From the NCBI RefSeq assembly GCF_003989515.1, contig NZ_RBLU01000009.1:1-64000 (forward strand): DNA of 64,000 nucleotides. Reading direction: 5' to 3'. A program made the position numbers and the translations under genes. This DNA comes from Curtobacterium sp. HSID17257. Lineage in GTDB: Bacteria > Actinomycetota > Actinomycetes > Actinomycetales > Microbacteriaceae. Positions 45,155-54,073 of this stretch are shown here, in pieces. The notes beneath the pieces are model-generated. The model saw nothing but the letters and a program-made list of their open reading frames with translations, was not told where the DNA came from and ran no database searches. Numbering within the stretch: position 1 is the first letter of the stretch; each line of letters begins with the position of its first letter.

Positions 45155-45997
45155 TCAGCTCAGCACGTCCTTCGTCGCGAAGCGGCCGTACGCCAGCGCA
45201 CCGAACACGGCGACGTAGCCGAGCTGCAGCAGCGCGTTCGACCCGAACGAGTCGAAGGAGATCGGGTCGCGGAGGAGGTCTCCGAACCCGAGCCAGAGGT
45301 GCGAGAACAGGAACGGGTGCAGCCAGTCGAGCTGCGGGAGCTGGTCGAGCACCTGCGAGACCCCGGCGAGCACGACCGTCGCGGCCATCGCCCCGACCGG
45401 CACCGTCGTCAGCGTCGAGGCGAACAGCCCGATCGCGGCCAGTCCGAGCATCGAGAGCGTGACGTACAGCGCCAGGAGCACGGCCCGGCCGGCGTAGGAC
45501 CAGCCGCCGACCTGCGTCCCCGACAGCAGGGTGACCGGTCCGATCGGGAAGAGCAGCGCGCCGACCGCTGCTCCGACGAGCACCACGAGGAGCGTCGCCG
45601 CGAGACAGAACGCCACCGCGCCCGCGTACTTGACGAGGACGAACCGCAGCCGCCCGGTCGGCGCCACCAGCAGGTAGCGGATCGTGCCCTGGGACGCCTC
45701 GCCCGCGACGGTGTCGCCGGACACGACGCCGACGGTGAGCGGCAGGAACAGCGGGATCGAGACGGTGAGCGCGGTGAAGGCGACGAACAGGCCGTTGTTC
45801 GTGATGTCGCCGAGGAAGGCCGGGCCGCCCGAGCTGCGGTCGGTCGTCAGGCGGACGGCGATCGCGATGAGCACCGGCACCAGGGCGAGCGCACCGAGCA
45901 TCGCCCAGGTCCGTCGACGGCGGAACACCAGCGCGAGTTCGGACCCGAGGAGGGCGAACGGCCGCGTCGGGCGGCGCACGGTGTCAGGCTGCGACAT
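45155..45997 (-). CDS. ABC-2 exporter permease
   Basis: 280 residues, six helices. Cytosolic N-terminus (RPFALLGSELALVFRRRRTWAMLGAL) and the internal ASQGTIRYLLVAPTGRLRFVLVKY stretch are typical of ABC-2 (BcrB/NosY-like) permeases. The ATG at 45997 lies 14 bases inside the upstream ATPase gene, implying coupling. Works with that ATPase; substrate unknown. Confidence 0.87.
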   Translation of the reverse strand: MSQPDTVRRPTRPFALLGSELALVFRRRRTWAMLGALALVPVLIAIAVRLTTDRSSGGPAFLGDITNNGLFVAFTALTVSIPLFLPLTVGVVSGDTVAGEASQGTIRYLLVAPTGRLRFVLVKYAGAVAFCLAATLLVVLVGAAVGALLFPIGPVTLLSGTQVGGWSYAGRAVLLALYVTLSMLGLAAIGLFASTLTTVPVGAMAATVVLAGVSQVLDQLPQLDWLHPFLFSHLWLGFGDLLRDPISFDSFGSNALLQLGYVAVFGALAYGRFATKDVLS

Positions 45998-46994
45998 CGA
46001 AGCCCTCCCCGGTGAGTGCGACGAACAGGTCCTCGAGCGTGCCACCACCGACGGCGATGCCCCGCACGCGGACGTCGGCGCGGACGAGCGCCGCGGTGAC
46101 GGTCTCGGGCTCGACGTCGGCGGGAAGGTCGGCGACCACGGCGTCCGGACCGGCGTCCCGGCGGGGGACGAGCCCGATCCGGACGAGGACCGCGGAGGCC
46201 TCCCCGACGTCCGGCGTCCGCACGGTGACGGTCCGTCCGCCGGTGGACCGGAGCTCGTCGAGGGACCCCTGCGCCACGAGCCGTCCGCTCCGCATCACCG
46301 CGGCGTGCGTGCAGACCTGCTCGATCTCCGCGAGCAGGTGGCTCGACACGAACACCGTCGTGCCGTCGTCGGCGAGGGAACGGATGAGGTTCCGGACCTC
46401 GCGCGTGCCCTGCGGGTCGAGGCCGTTCGTCGGCTCGTCGAGCACCAGCAGGTCGCGCGGTGCGAGCAGGGCGTTCGCCAGCCCCAGGCGCTGCTTCATG
46501 CCGAGCGAGTACGCGTGCGCCTTCTTGTCCGCGGCGTGGGTGAGCCCCACGCGCTCGAGGGCGGCGGCGACGCGGTCCCGACGGGTGCGCGGGTCCGAGC
46601 TGGGGTCGGCGGCGTCGAACCGCTGCAGGTTGGCCCGGCCGGACAGGTACGGGTACGCGGCCGGACCCTCGACGAGCGCCCCGACGCGGGGGAGGACCTC
46701 CTGCAGCGCACCGGGCACCGGTCGGCCGAGCACCTCGATCGTGCCGCTCGTGGCGGACGACAGTCCGAGCAGCATGCGGATGGTGGTGGTCTTGCCGGAG
46801 CCGTTCGGCCCGAGGAAACCGAAGACCGATCCGCGGGGCACGGCCAGGTCGATCCCGTCGACCGCGCGCTGCTTCCGGAACACCTTGACGAGCGCCTCGG
46901 TCCGGACCGCGTACTGCGGCGCCGCGTCGCCCGGCTGCCGCGCTGCGTCACCGGACGGCCGTGCTGCGCCGTCCGGCTGCGGTGCTGCCGTCAC
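45984..46994 (-). CDS. ABC exporter ATPase (BcrA/CcmA type)
   Basis: 336 residues from GTG 46994. Walker A GPNGSGKT (about 60-67), signature YSLGMKQRLGLA (the SLGM variant usual for BcrA-like proteins), Walker B LLVLDEPTNGLDP, and a C-terminal ligand-associated domain. The first 28 residues are a repetitive GDAAR/PQ-rich extension. The start overlaps the stop of the MucB/RseB-like gene (GTGA). Confidence 0.92.
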   Translation of the reverse strand: MTAAPQPDGAARPSGDAARQPGDAAPQYAVRTEALVKVFRKQRAVDGIDLAVPRGSVFGFLGPNGSGKTTTIRMLLGLSSATSGTIEVLGRPVPGALQEVLPRVGALVEGPAAYPYLSGRANLQRFDAADPSSDPRTRRDRVAAALERVGLTHAADKKAHAYSLGMKQRLGLANALLAPRDLLVLDEPTNGLDPQGTREVRNLIRSLADDGTTVFVSSHLLAEIEQVCTHAAVMRSGRLVAQGSLDELRSTGGRTVTVRTPDVGEASAVLVRIGLVPRRDAGPDAVVADLPADVEPETVTAALVRADVRVRGIAVGGGTLEDLFVALTGEGFDVAA

Positions 46995-48061
46995 TTCGCG
47001 GCGGCGACCAGCGCGGACACCGGCACAGCACCGGCGAGCACCCGACCGTCGTCCGTCAGGTAGACCGACACGAGCGAGGTCTGCAGCGCCCGTCCGCCGT
47101 CGACCGGCTTCGTCAGCTGGTCGAGGAGCGCCGTGGCGTCCGTGTCCCGGGTCGTCCGAGCGGAGTCGCCGGCGGGCAGCTCGACCACGGTGTCCCAGCC
47201 GGATCCGGTCACGGTCGGCTCGACACCGCCCCGCTCGCCACCGTGTGCCCGACCGTCCTGCCCGGACTGCTGGGCGTCCGCGAGGTCTTTCGTCGTGACC
47301 TCGGCGCCGGCCGGCGGCGTGAAGTCGAACAGTCGTGCGTCGGGTGCGCCGTAGTCGAGGCTCGTGAACCCGACCTGGAACGCCGGGTCCTGCTGCCCGG
47401 CCGCCGTCACCGTGACCCGCAGCGGCAGGCCGGTCTGCTGGTCGACCGCGAGCCGCACGGTGCCGACCAGGGTGTCGTCGGACCTCGGCGTCAGGGTGAC
47501 CTGCCACGCCTCGTGTCCGGCGACGCGGACCGTCGTCGGGGCGGACACCCGGGTGCTCGGAGTGATCGCCGCGACCGCGCGCTCGGCCGCCTGCGCCGGC
47601 GTGGTCGCGCCGGCCGTGGGGGCGTCGGAGCCGGCGGGGAGCGTCAGGTGCACGGCCTTCCGCGCCTTCGAGTCCCACGTCCACACGTCGGATCCGTGCC
47701 GCACGACGTCCTGTTCCGCCAGCTGCTGCGTGAGCTGGAAGCGCTGCTCGTCCTCGCCGCCGACGTACAGCCGCGCGGTGTGCGACGCGGTGAGCAATCC
47801 GAGGACGTCGGACGCGTCGTCCTCGAGCGAGGACCCGCCGCTGCCGGAGGGGAGCTCGGGCAACCCGAGGTCGCTCGTCTGCGAGAGCGTGCCGGAGTAC
47901 TGCGCGGTGCGCGAGGCCGTGATGCTCGCGAGCACGTCCGCCGCGGTCGGGTCCGAGCCGGCGACCGGTTCGGCGGCGGCGTTCGCGATGACGGGCGCGG
48001 CGATCGCTCCGGCGACGACGACCGGCGCGATCGCGGCGGGCAGCCAGGCTGACTTCTTCAT
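46991..48061 (-). CDS. Secreted LolA/RseB-like outer-surface protein (DUF2092 type)
   Basis: 356 residues. Signal peptide with cleavage near ANA-AAE (about 28). The body has VLASITASRTAQYSGTLSQTSDLGLP early and LVGTVRLAVDQQTGLPLRVTVTA mid-protein, the beta-sheet signature of the LolA/RseB/LppX half-barrel that binds lipids or lipoproteins. First gene of a three-gene operon with an ABC exporter, suggesting export or sensing of a lipid-like or antimicrobial compound. Confidence 0.78.
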   Translation of the reverse strand: MKKSAWLPAAIAPVVVAGAIAAPVIANAAAEPVAGSDPTAADVLASITASRTAQYSGTLSQTSDLGLPELPSGSGGSSLEDDASDVLGLLTASHTARLYVGGEDEQRFQLTQQLAEQDVVRHGSDVWTWDSKARKAVHLTLPAGSDAPTAGATTPAQAAERAVAAITPSTRVSAPTTVRVAGHEAWQVTLTPRSDDTLVGTVRLAVDQQTGLPLRVTVTAAGQQDPAFQVGFTSLDYGAPDARLFDFTPPAGAEVTTKDLADAQQSGQDGRAHGGERGGVEPTVTGSGWDTVVELPAGDSARTTRDTDATALLDQLTKPVDGGRALQTSLVSVYLTDDGRVLAGAVPVSALVAAAK

Positions 48062-48112
48062 CGGGTCCCCTTCGGTGGAGCGGTGGGTGCACGAGCGGCG
48101 TCACCGTGGAGC

Positions 48113-48148
48113 GTCGGGTGCGCGAGCACCGTACGTCGCGCACCCGAC
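48113..48148. terminator. 13-bp hairpin terminator
   Basis: GTCGGGTGCGCGA (48113-48125) pairs perfectly with 48136-48148, loop of ten bases. It ends the tetritol operon (minus strand) 21 bases after its last stop. Confidence 0.8.
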
Positions 48149-48168
48149 AGCGCGCTGGGGATCGACGG

Positions 48169-48663
48169 TCAGCGGCCGGTCGCCCCCGCGGTGTCGGCCC
48201 CCACCGGCTCCGATCCGTCGTAGCCGCAGATCGCCGCGACCTTCTCCGCAGAGGCACTGGACGGGTCGAACGTGTACCCGAGCCACTCCGTCGCCAGACG
48301 ACGTGCGAGCTCGAGTCCGATCACGCGCTGCCCCATGCAGAGCACCTGGGCGTCGTTCGACAGCACGGAGCGCTCGACACTGAACGAGTCGTGCGCGGTG
48401 ACCGCCCGGATGCCCGGCACCTTGTTCGCGCTGATCGCGACGCCGAGTCCGGTCCCGCAGACCAGGATCGCCCGGTCCGCGTCGCCGTCGGCGACCATCC
48501 GCGCGGCGTCGACCGCGACGTGTGGGTACGCCGTGTGCCCGTCCGCGTCCACGCCCACGTCGACCACGCTCACCACGCGGTCGTCCGCCTCGAGGTCACG
48601 CTTGATGACCTCCTTGTAGTCGAAGCCCGCGTCGTCCGAGCCCACCACCAACCGGAACGTCAT
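48169..48663 (-). CDS. RpiB-family isomerase, probable D-erythrulose 4-phosphate isomerase
   Basis: 164 residues, LacAB/RpiB fold. [14 protein letters not shown] at the N-terminus, [19 protein letters not shown] with the catalytic-type cysteine (about 69) and [15 protein letters not shown]. RpiB homologues that sit with a Dha-type kinase and tetritol dehydrogenases convert erythrulose 4-phosphate to erythrose 4-phosphate; the same context here points to that role rather than ribose 5-phosphate. ATGA overlap with the kinase gene. Confidence 0.85.
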   Translation of the reverse strand: MTFRLVVGSDDAGFDYKEVIKRDLEADDRVVSVVDVGVDADGHTAYPHVAVDAARMVADGDADRAILVCGTGLGVAISANKVPGIRAVTAHDSFSVERSVLSNDAQVLCMGQRVIGLELARRLATEWLGYTFDPSSASAEKVAAICGYDGSEPVGADTAGATGR

Positions 48664-50402
48664 GCGTCCACTCCTTCGCGTCGTCGTGCACGGTCGGCGA
48701 GCACCTCGCCGATCCGCGTGAGGACCATCCCCATCGAGGTCGCGCCCGCGTCGGGCGTCCCCACGCTCTTCTCGGCCAGGGGCCGGGCTCGCCCGACCTT
48801 CGGTCGGAGGTCCGCGGTGGCCGCCGCCTGCTCGACCGCGACCCCGGCCGCCACCTGCCACGCCTCCGACAGGTCGGCGCCGTCGTCGATCCGGGACCGC
48901 AGCGCGTCGACGAACGGCAGCAGGGCGTCGAGCAGCGTCTTGTCGCCGCGGGACGCACCGCCCAGGTGCACGATCGAGTCCGCGAACGCCTGCGCCGCCG
49001 TGACGACCTCGGCCGCGCCGACCTCGTCGGCGTCGTCGCCGAGCGCGCGACCGAAGGCCTCGAGCGCCGCACCCCACAGCACACCGGACGTGCCACCGGC
49101 CGACGCGGCCCACGCCTCACCGGCACGGCCGAGGACGAAGGCGACCCCGGCCTCCCGGTCGGTCTGCTCGACTGCGCGACGGGCCGCACCGATCCCCTTC
49201 ACCATGCCGCGACCGTGGTCGCCGTCACCGGCGACCGCGTCGATGCGGCCGAGCGTCTCCTCCTGCTCGCGGAGCAGGACGTCCATCGCCTCGACGGCGA
49301 CGCGTGCGGTGTCGGCGGCCCGCCGGGAGGCACCGGTCGCCTCCGGTACGACCGTCGCCTCCGCCGCGGCCTCGGCGACCGCGGTGGCCGGCACGAGCGC
49401 GGCGACCGGCGCGGCGACCTTGCGGTACGCCGGCGTGTAGGCGTCGGCGCGCCAGTACCGTTCGAGCTCGTCGTCGAGGAACTGCAGCGTCAGCGAGCAC
49501 CCGCCCATGTCGAGGCTGGTGACGAGCTCCCCGACCTCGGGCTCGACGACCTCGAGGCCCGCGTCCTGCAGGAGGGGCAGCACTCGGCCCCACAGCAGGA
49601 AGAGCTCCTCGTACTTGGTGTCGCCCAGGCCGTTGAGGATCGGTGCGACCCGCGGCCCGGCGCCCTCTGGGCGTTCGGCCAGCAGCCGGTCGACGAGCAG
49701 TGCGGCGAGCTCCCGGGCGGGCAGTACCGGGACGTCCCGGATGCCCGGTTCGCCGTGGATGCCGAGGCCGAGCCCGAGGTGGCGGTCCGGGACGGAGAAG
49801 AGCGGTTCGGTGGCACCGGGCATGGTGCAGCCGGAGAACGCGACGCCGATCGTGCGGGTGGCGGCGTTCGCGGCGGTGCCGACCCGCTCGACCTCGTCCA
49901 GGTCCGAACCGGCGGCGGCAGCGGCACCCATCGCCTTGAAGACCGAGAAGTCCCCGGCGATGCCCCGACGCGCGGCGACCTCGTCCGCGCTGGCCACGTC
50001 GTCGGTGACCACGACGATGCGGGTGTCGATGCCCTCGGCGCGGAGTCGTTCGGCGGCGAGCCCGAAGTTCATCGTGTCGCCCGCGTAGTTGCCGAAGGAC
50101 AGCACGACGCCGCGGCCCTGGTCGGCGGCCTTGGCGACCGAGTACACCTGCGCCGCCGAGGGTGACGTGAACACGTTGCCGACGACGGCACCGGTGGCGA
50201 AGCCGGGGCCGACGACACCGCAGAACGCGGGGTAGTGACCGGACCCGCCGCCGACGACGACGGCGACCTGCGGATCGGCGCCCTCGCTCGGGAGGGCGAC
50301 CACCCCGCCGTGTACACCGCGGACCCGGTCGGCGTACAGGGCCAGCCAGCCGGCGAGCTGGTCCTCGGCGAAGTCCTCGGGGTCGTCGTGGATCGTGGTC
50401 AT
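48660..50402 (-). CDS. Single-chain DhaK-DhaL kinase, probable D-erythrulose kinase
   Basis: 580 residues: DhaK domain (about 1-330) with [15 protein letters not shown] and the substrate-binding histidine His216 in LGIHGEP, and DhaL domain (about 370-575) with GDGDHGRGM for metal-ADP and [12 protein letters not shown]-dependent fused form. In tetritol clusters this family phosphorylates erythrulose rather than dihydroxyacetone. Downstream of the MFS permease gene and coupled to the RpiB gene. Confidence 0.88.
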   Translation of the reverse strand: MTTIHDDPEDFAEDQLAGWLALYADRVRGVHGGVVALPSEGADPQVAVVVGGGSGHYPAFCGVVGPGFATGAVVGNVFTSPSAAQVYSVAKAADQGRGVVLSFGNYAGDTMNFGLAAERLRAEGIDTRIVVVTDDVASADEVAARRGIAGDFSVFKAMGAAAAAGSDLDEVERVGTAANAATRTIGVAFSGCTMPGATEPLFSVPDRHLGLGLGIHGEPGIRDVPVLPARELAALLVDRLLAERPEGAGPRVAPILNGLGDTKYEELFLLWGRVLPLLQDAGLEVVEPEVGELVTSLDMGGCSLTLQFLDDELERYWRADAYTPAYRKVAAPVAALVPATAVAEAAAEATVVPEATGASRRAADTARVAVEAMDVLLREQEETLGRIDAVAGDGDHGRGMVKGIGAARRAVEQTDREAGVAFVLGRAGEAWAASAGGTSGVLWGAALEAFGRALGDDADEVGAAEVVTAAQAFADSIVHLGGASRGDKTLLDALLPFVDALRSRIDDGADLSEAWQVAAGVAVEQAAATADLRPKVGRARPLAEKSVGTPDAGATSMGMVLTRIGEVLADRARRREGVDA

Positions 50403-50467
50403 GGGAGTGCGTTCCTGTCGTGCGGTGGACCGGGGTCCGGGGTGGGTTGAGGGAGAGGCGACGTGTC

Positions 50468-51796
50468 TCAGCGGGTGCCGCGGTGCGGGCGCCCCTGGGG
50501 CACGTCGAGGAAGTGGATCATCACGAACGCGCAGGCGTAGAGGCCGACGAAGGTCCACGTGACCGCCTGGCCGCCGCCGCCGAGCGCGAAGACCGCCGCG
50601 ACGACACCGGTGCCGAGGAAGGCCGCGCCACCGGCGGCGGTCGTGTACATCGCCATCGCGGCGCCCTTGTGCTCCGGGGCGAGCGCCGGCATGATCGCGC
50701 CCATCGGGACGAAGCCCGCGAGCAGGCAGCCGAAGACGCAGCCGGCGACGACCGAGAGCACGTAGCCCCAGTCGGACCCGGCGGGCACGAGCTGCGGGAC
50801 GTACCACCAGGCGACGAGCCCGGTCGCGGAGCCGACGATGCCGAACCACTTCACGGTGCGCTGCCAGCCGATGCGGTCGCCGACCCAGCCGAACAGGGCG
50901 TTGACCAGGATGTTCGTCGCGTACACGCAGACCGTCATGAGCAGCCACCGGCTCTGGCCCCAGCCGCGGTCGTTCGCGATGATCGCGGGAAGCACGACGA
51001 ACATGCCGAACTCGGGTGCGGTGTTGATCAGGCGGACGAGGAAGCCCATCAGGACCTTCGGTCGGGTCGCCGTGAGCCGGATGCCGCTCGTCAGGACCCG
51101 CCAGGCGCTCTCGCCGGCCGGCGCGATCCGCGAGAACCCGTTGGGCAGGCGGACGCCGAACAGCATGATCAGGAACCCGGCGACCACCAGGCCGATCGAC
51201 GCGGTCATCGCGCCCGTCTCACCCACCGTGCCGCCGCCGAACACCGGGATCGCCCCGATGGCGAAGAGCGACCCGAGGGTCGGGAGACCGCCCGTGAACG
51301 CGACGTAGAACCAGCCGACCGCCGCACCGTTGCGCTCGACCGGCGTGGTGATGTTCACCCACACCAGGAAGGCGAACGCGAAGAGCGGGTAGCCGAAGCC
51401 GCGCAGCGCGTAGGCGACGGCGGCGAAGGGAACGCTCTCGACGTTCAGCGCCAGCAGGAACAGCACCTCGAAGACCACCCAGACGGCGAACCCGAGGATC
51501 ATCACCCGGCGCGGCCCGACCAGGTCGGAGAGGGCGCCGGAGACGTAGCTGCCGATGAGCGCGGCGAGGCTGTAGGACGTGACGATCGTGGCGACGGTGG
51601 CCTCGGGGCTGCCGAGGACTGCGACCATGTGCGGCGTGATGAAGTTCGACTCGACGCCGTTGCCGGTCATGAAGACCAGCACGGCGACGAAGCCGAGGGC
51701 GAGCGGACGGGGGATGCCCATCCGGTCGAGCCGACCTTCGGGGCGGGCGGCGGTGGTCGTGGGCGCAGTGGTGGTGCGCGCGGTCGTCGTCGACAT
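50468..51796 (-). CDS. MFS polyol transporter (RbtT/DalT type)
   Basis: 442 residues, twelve helices. MTGNGVESNFITPHMVAVLG in TM1 and SYVSGALSDLVGPRRVMILG after TM2 match the ribitol/arabitol permease group. Encoded between the erythritol/threitol dehydrogenase and the kinase, so it likely imports a tetritol. A Thr-rich N-terminal tail precedes TM1. Confidence 0.88.
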   Translation of the reverse strand: MSTTTARTTTAPTTTAARPEGRLDRMGIPRPLALGFVAVLVFMTGNGVESNFITPHMVAVLGSPEATVATIVTSYSLAALIGSYVSGALSDLVGPRRVMILGFAVWVVFEVLFLLALNVESVPFAAVAYALRGFGYPLFAFAFLVWVNITTPVERNGAAVGWFYVAFTGGLPTLGSLFAIGAIPVFGGGTVGETGAMTASIGLVVAGFLIMLFGVRLPNGFSRIAPAGESAWRVLTSGIRLTATRPKVLMGFLVRLINTAPEFGMFVVLPAIIANDRGWGQSRWLLMTVCVYATNILVNALFGWVGDRIGWQRTVKWFGIVGSATGLVAWWYVPQLVPAGSDWGYVLSVVAGCVFGCLLAGFVPMGAIMPALAPEHKGAAMAMYTTAAGGAAFLGTGVVAAVFALGGGGQAVTWTFVGLYACAFVMIHFLDVPQGRPHRGTR

Positions 51797-51814
51797 CGCG
51801 GGACTCCTCGGCGC

Positions 51815-52990
51815 TCAGGCCCGCGCGGCGGACGTGGTCGGGACGGACGTGGTGGGCGCCGACAGCGACGGGACGATCGACACCTTGACGGACGCGCCCG
51901 CCGAGTCGCCGACCAGGTCGAGCGCCTGCTGGAAGTCCTCGAGCGGGAACTGGTGCGTGCAGATGTCGTCCATCGGCAGCGTGCCCGACTCGAGCAGCTT
52001 GATCGCGGCCGGCCAGGTGTGCGGCCCGAGGTGGGCACCGCGGACGTCGAGCTCCTTGTCGTCGGAGATGATCGACCAGTCGACCGAGACGGCGTCCTTG
52101 AACACCGAGTACTCGACGAAGGTGCCGAGCTTGCGGAGCAGGTTCAGCCCCTGCGGCACGGCGGAGGGGTGGCCGGTCGCCTCGATGTAGACGTCGGCGC
52201 CGTAGCCGTCGGTGAGCTCCTTCACCCGAGCGACGGCGTCCTCGTGCGCGATGTTGATCGTGAGGTCGGCACCGACCCTGCGGGCGAGCGCGAGCTTGTC
52301 GTCGACGACGTCGAGGGCGATGATCCGCAGCGGGTTCTTCTGGCGGGCACCGGCGATGGCGGACAGGCCGATCGGGCCGGCGCCGGCGATCACCACGGTG
52401 TCGCCGAACCGGATGTCGCCGCGCTCGACGGCGTGGAAGGCGCAGGACAGCGGCTCGGCGAACGCGGCGACCTGGCCGGGCAGCGAGCGGTCGACCGGGT
52501 GCGTCAGGGCCTTCGACGGCACGAGCACGTACTCGGCCATGGCGCCGTCGAAGCCCTTGAAGCCGAACATGTCGTGGACGTTGCACATCCAGTAGGCACC
52601 CTCGAGGCAGTACCGGCACTCCCAGCAGGGCACGATCTGCTCGCAGGCGATCCGGTCGCCGAGGGACACCCCGCGCTTCGCGAGCGCGACGTCGTCACCC
52701 GCGACGATCGTCCCGACGAACTCGTGACCGGGGATGCGGTCCCGCTCGGCCCACGCGGGGCGGTTCTCGTCGCCCCAGAACTTCGCGGCGCCGTGGTAGC
52801 ACTTCAGGTCGCTCGCGCAGATGCCGACGGCGTCCGTGCGGAGCAGGAGCTCGCCCGGTCCGGGCTGGGGGACCGGGCGTTCCTCGAGTCGGTAGTCGCC
52901 CGGTCCGTGGACCACGACGGCGCGCATCGTGGTCGGGATCTCGCGGTGCGCGTCGCCCTGCGCCGGGGTCTCGGTCGTCGTCGTCGACAT
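51815..52990 (-). CDS. Zinc-dependent erythritol/L-threitol dehydrogenase (MDR)
   Basis: 391 residues. Zinc MDR: catalytic Cys in GICASDLKCYHG, GHE in IPGHEFVG, structural zinc cysteines in CWECRYCLEGAYWMC, and NAD loop GAGPIGLSAIAG (about 198-209). Closely resembles the enzymes annotated as erythritol/L-threitol dehydrogenase. It heads the minus-strand operon and would give D-erythrulose from erythritol. Long Thr-rich N-terminus before REIPTTMRAVV. Confidence 0.88.
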   Translation of the reverse strand: MSTTTTETPAQGDAHREIPTTMRAVVVHGPGDYRLEERPVPQPGPGELLLRTDAVGICASDLKCYHGAAKFWGDENRPAWAERDRIPGHEFVGTIVAGDDVALAKRGVSLGDRIACEQIVPCWECRYCLEGAYWMCNVHDMFGFKGFDGAMAEYVLVPSKALTHPVDRSLPGQVAAFAEPLSCAFHAVERGDIRFGDTVVIAGAGPIGLSAIAGARQKNPLRIIALDVVDDKLALARRVGADLTINIAHEDAVARVKELTDGYGADVYIEATGHPSAVPQGLNLLRKLGTFVEYSVFKDAVSVDWSIISDDKELDVRGAHLGPHTWPAAIKLLESGTLPMDDICTHQFPLEDFQQALDLVGDSAGASVKVSIVPSLSAPTTSVPTTSAARA

Positions 52991-53060
52991 GTGCTGGTCC
53001 TCCGTTGGTCAGCCGGGCGGTGCGCCCGTTCCGATGGTTCGGCGACGACTGTACACGGTC

Positions 53061-53100
53061 GGGAACAGATGTCCAGAACACAATTTCTGGTACGGTTCCC
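53061..53100. promoter_or_regulatory. Inverted repeats in the divergent tetritol promoter
   Basis: GGGAAC (53061-53066) and GTTCCC (53095-53100) form outer arms; CCAGAA (53073-53078) and TTCTGG (53085-53090) inner arms with a six-base AT-rich spacer. They lie in the 142-base gap between the zinc dehydrogenase and the SDR gene. Probable site of the SorC regulator. Confidence 0.6.
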
Positions 53101-53132
53101 TCTCGACCACCGCGCATCGCAAGGGAGCGACC

Positions 53133-54020
53133 ATGACCACCGCCGACACCGACCGCACCGCCGACACCGCCGACACCGACCGCACCGACCGCACCGCCGA
53201 CACCGACCTCGCCGCGGAAACCGACCTCGCCGCCGCGCTCCGACCGGGCCCCGGTGCCGTCGACCTGACCAACGACCTGACGGGCCGGACCGCCGTCGTC
53301 ACGGGCGGCGCGTCCGGCATCGGCAACGCGATCGCGCACGCCTTCGCCGCGCGCGGTGCCCGGGTCGCCATCGTCGACGTCAGGGCCGACCCCTCCGCCG
53401 AGGCTGCCGCCGAGCTGCCCGCCGTCACCGCCGGCGCGCACCTCGGGCTCGCGTGCGACGTCACCGACGACGGCTCCGTCGCCGCTGCGGTCCAGCAGGT
53501 CGTCGAAGCCGCGGGCTCGATCGAGGTGCTCGTCAACTGCGCCGGCATCGTCGCGCTCGACGCCGCCGAGGACCTCGACGCCGGGGCCTGGGCGCGCACG
53601 CTCGACGTCAACCTGACCGGGACGTTCCGGCTGGCGCAGGCCGTCGGGCGGCACATGCTCGCCGCGGGCGGCGGCCGGATCGTGAACATCGCGTCGCAGG
53701 CCGCCCACGTCGGCCTCGACCGGCACGCTGCCTACTGCGCGTCGAAGGCCGGCGTCCTCGGGCTGACCCGGGTGCTCGCGCTCGAGTGGGGCGGACGCGG
53801 GGTCACGGTCAACACGGTCTCGCCGACCGTCGTGCTCACCGACCTCGGTCGGGCGGCCTGGGGGAACGAGGCTGGCCTCCGGCACCAGGACGAGATCCCG
53901 ACCGGGCGGTTCGCGACCCCCGCCGAGATCGCCGCCGCGGTGCTGTTCCTTGCGAGCGACGGTGCCGCGATGGTGAACGGCGCGGACCTCCGCGTGGACG
54001 GCGGGTTCACGATCCGGTGA
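53133..54020 (+). CDS. SDR oxidoreductase, probable D-threitol dehydrogenase
   Basis: 295 residues. Classical SDR core begins at about residue 44: VVTGGASGIGNAIAHAF, NCAGIV, and catalytic Ser...Tyr-x-x-x-Lys in ASQAAHVGLDRHAAYCASKAG. Resembles D-threitol dehydrogenases. AAGGGAG six bases before the ATG supports this start even though the first 40 residues are a Thr/Asp repeat absent from typical SDRs. Divergent from the zinc dehydrogenase operon. Confidence 0.85.
   Translation: MTTADTDRTADTADTDRTDRTADTDLAAETDLAAALRPGPGAVDLTNDLTGRTAVVTGGASGIGNAIAHAFAARGARVAIVDVRADPSAEAAAELPAVTAGAHLGLACDVTDDGSVAAAVQQVVEAAGSIEVLVNCAGIVALDAAEDLDAGAWARTLDVNLTGTFRLAQAVGRHMLAAGGGRIVNIASQAAHVGLDRHAAYCASKAGVLGLTRVLALEWGGRGVTVNTVSPTVVLTDLGRAAWGNEAGLRHQDEIPTGRFATPAEIAAAVLFLASDGAAMVNGADLRVDGGFTIR
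53139..53226 (+). repeat. Degenerate hexanucleotide repeat encoding a TADTDRT tract
   Basis: Reiterated GCCGACACC / GACCGCACC units encode ADTDRTADTADTDRTDRTADTD at the start of the SDR gene. Units are multiples of three. Confidence 0.85.
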
Positions 54021-54073
54021 CCCTCGGTCGGACTACGATCCGAGTGTCCGACCGATCCGAAGGGTCCCGCAGC

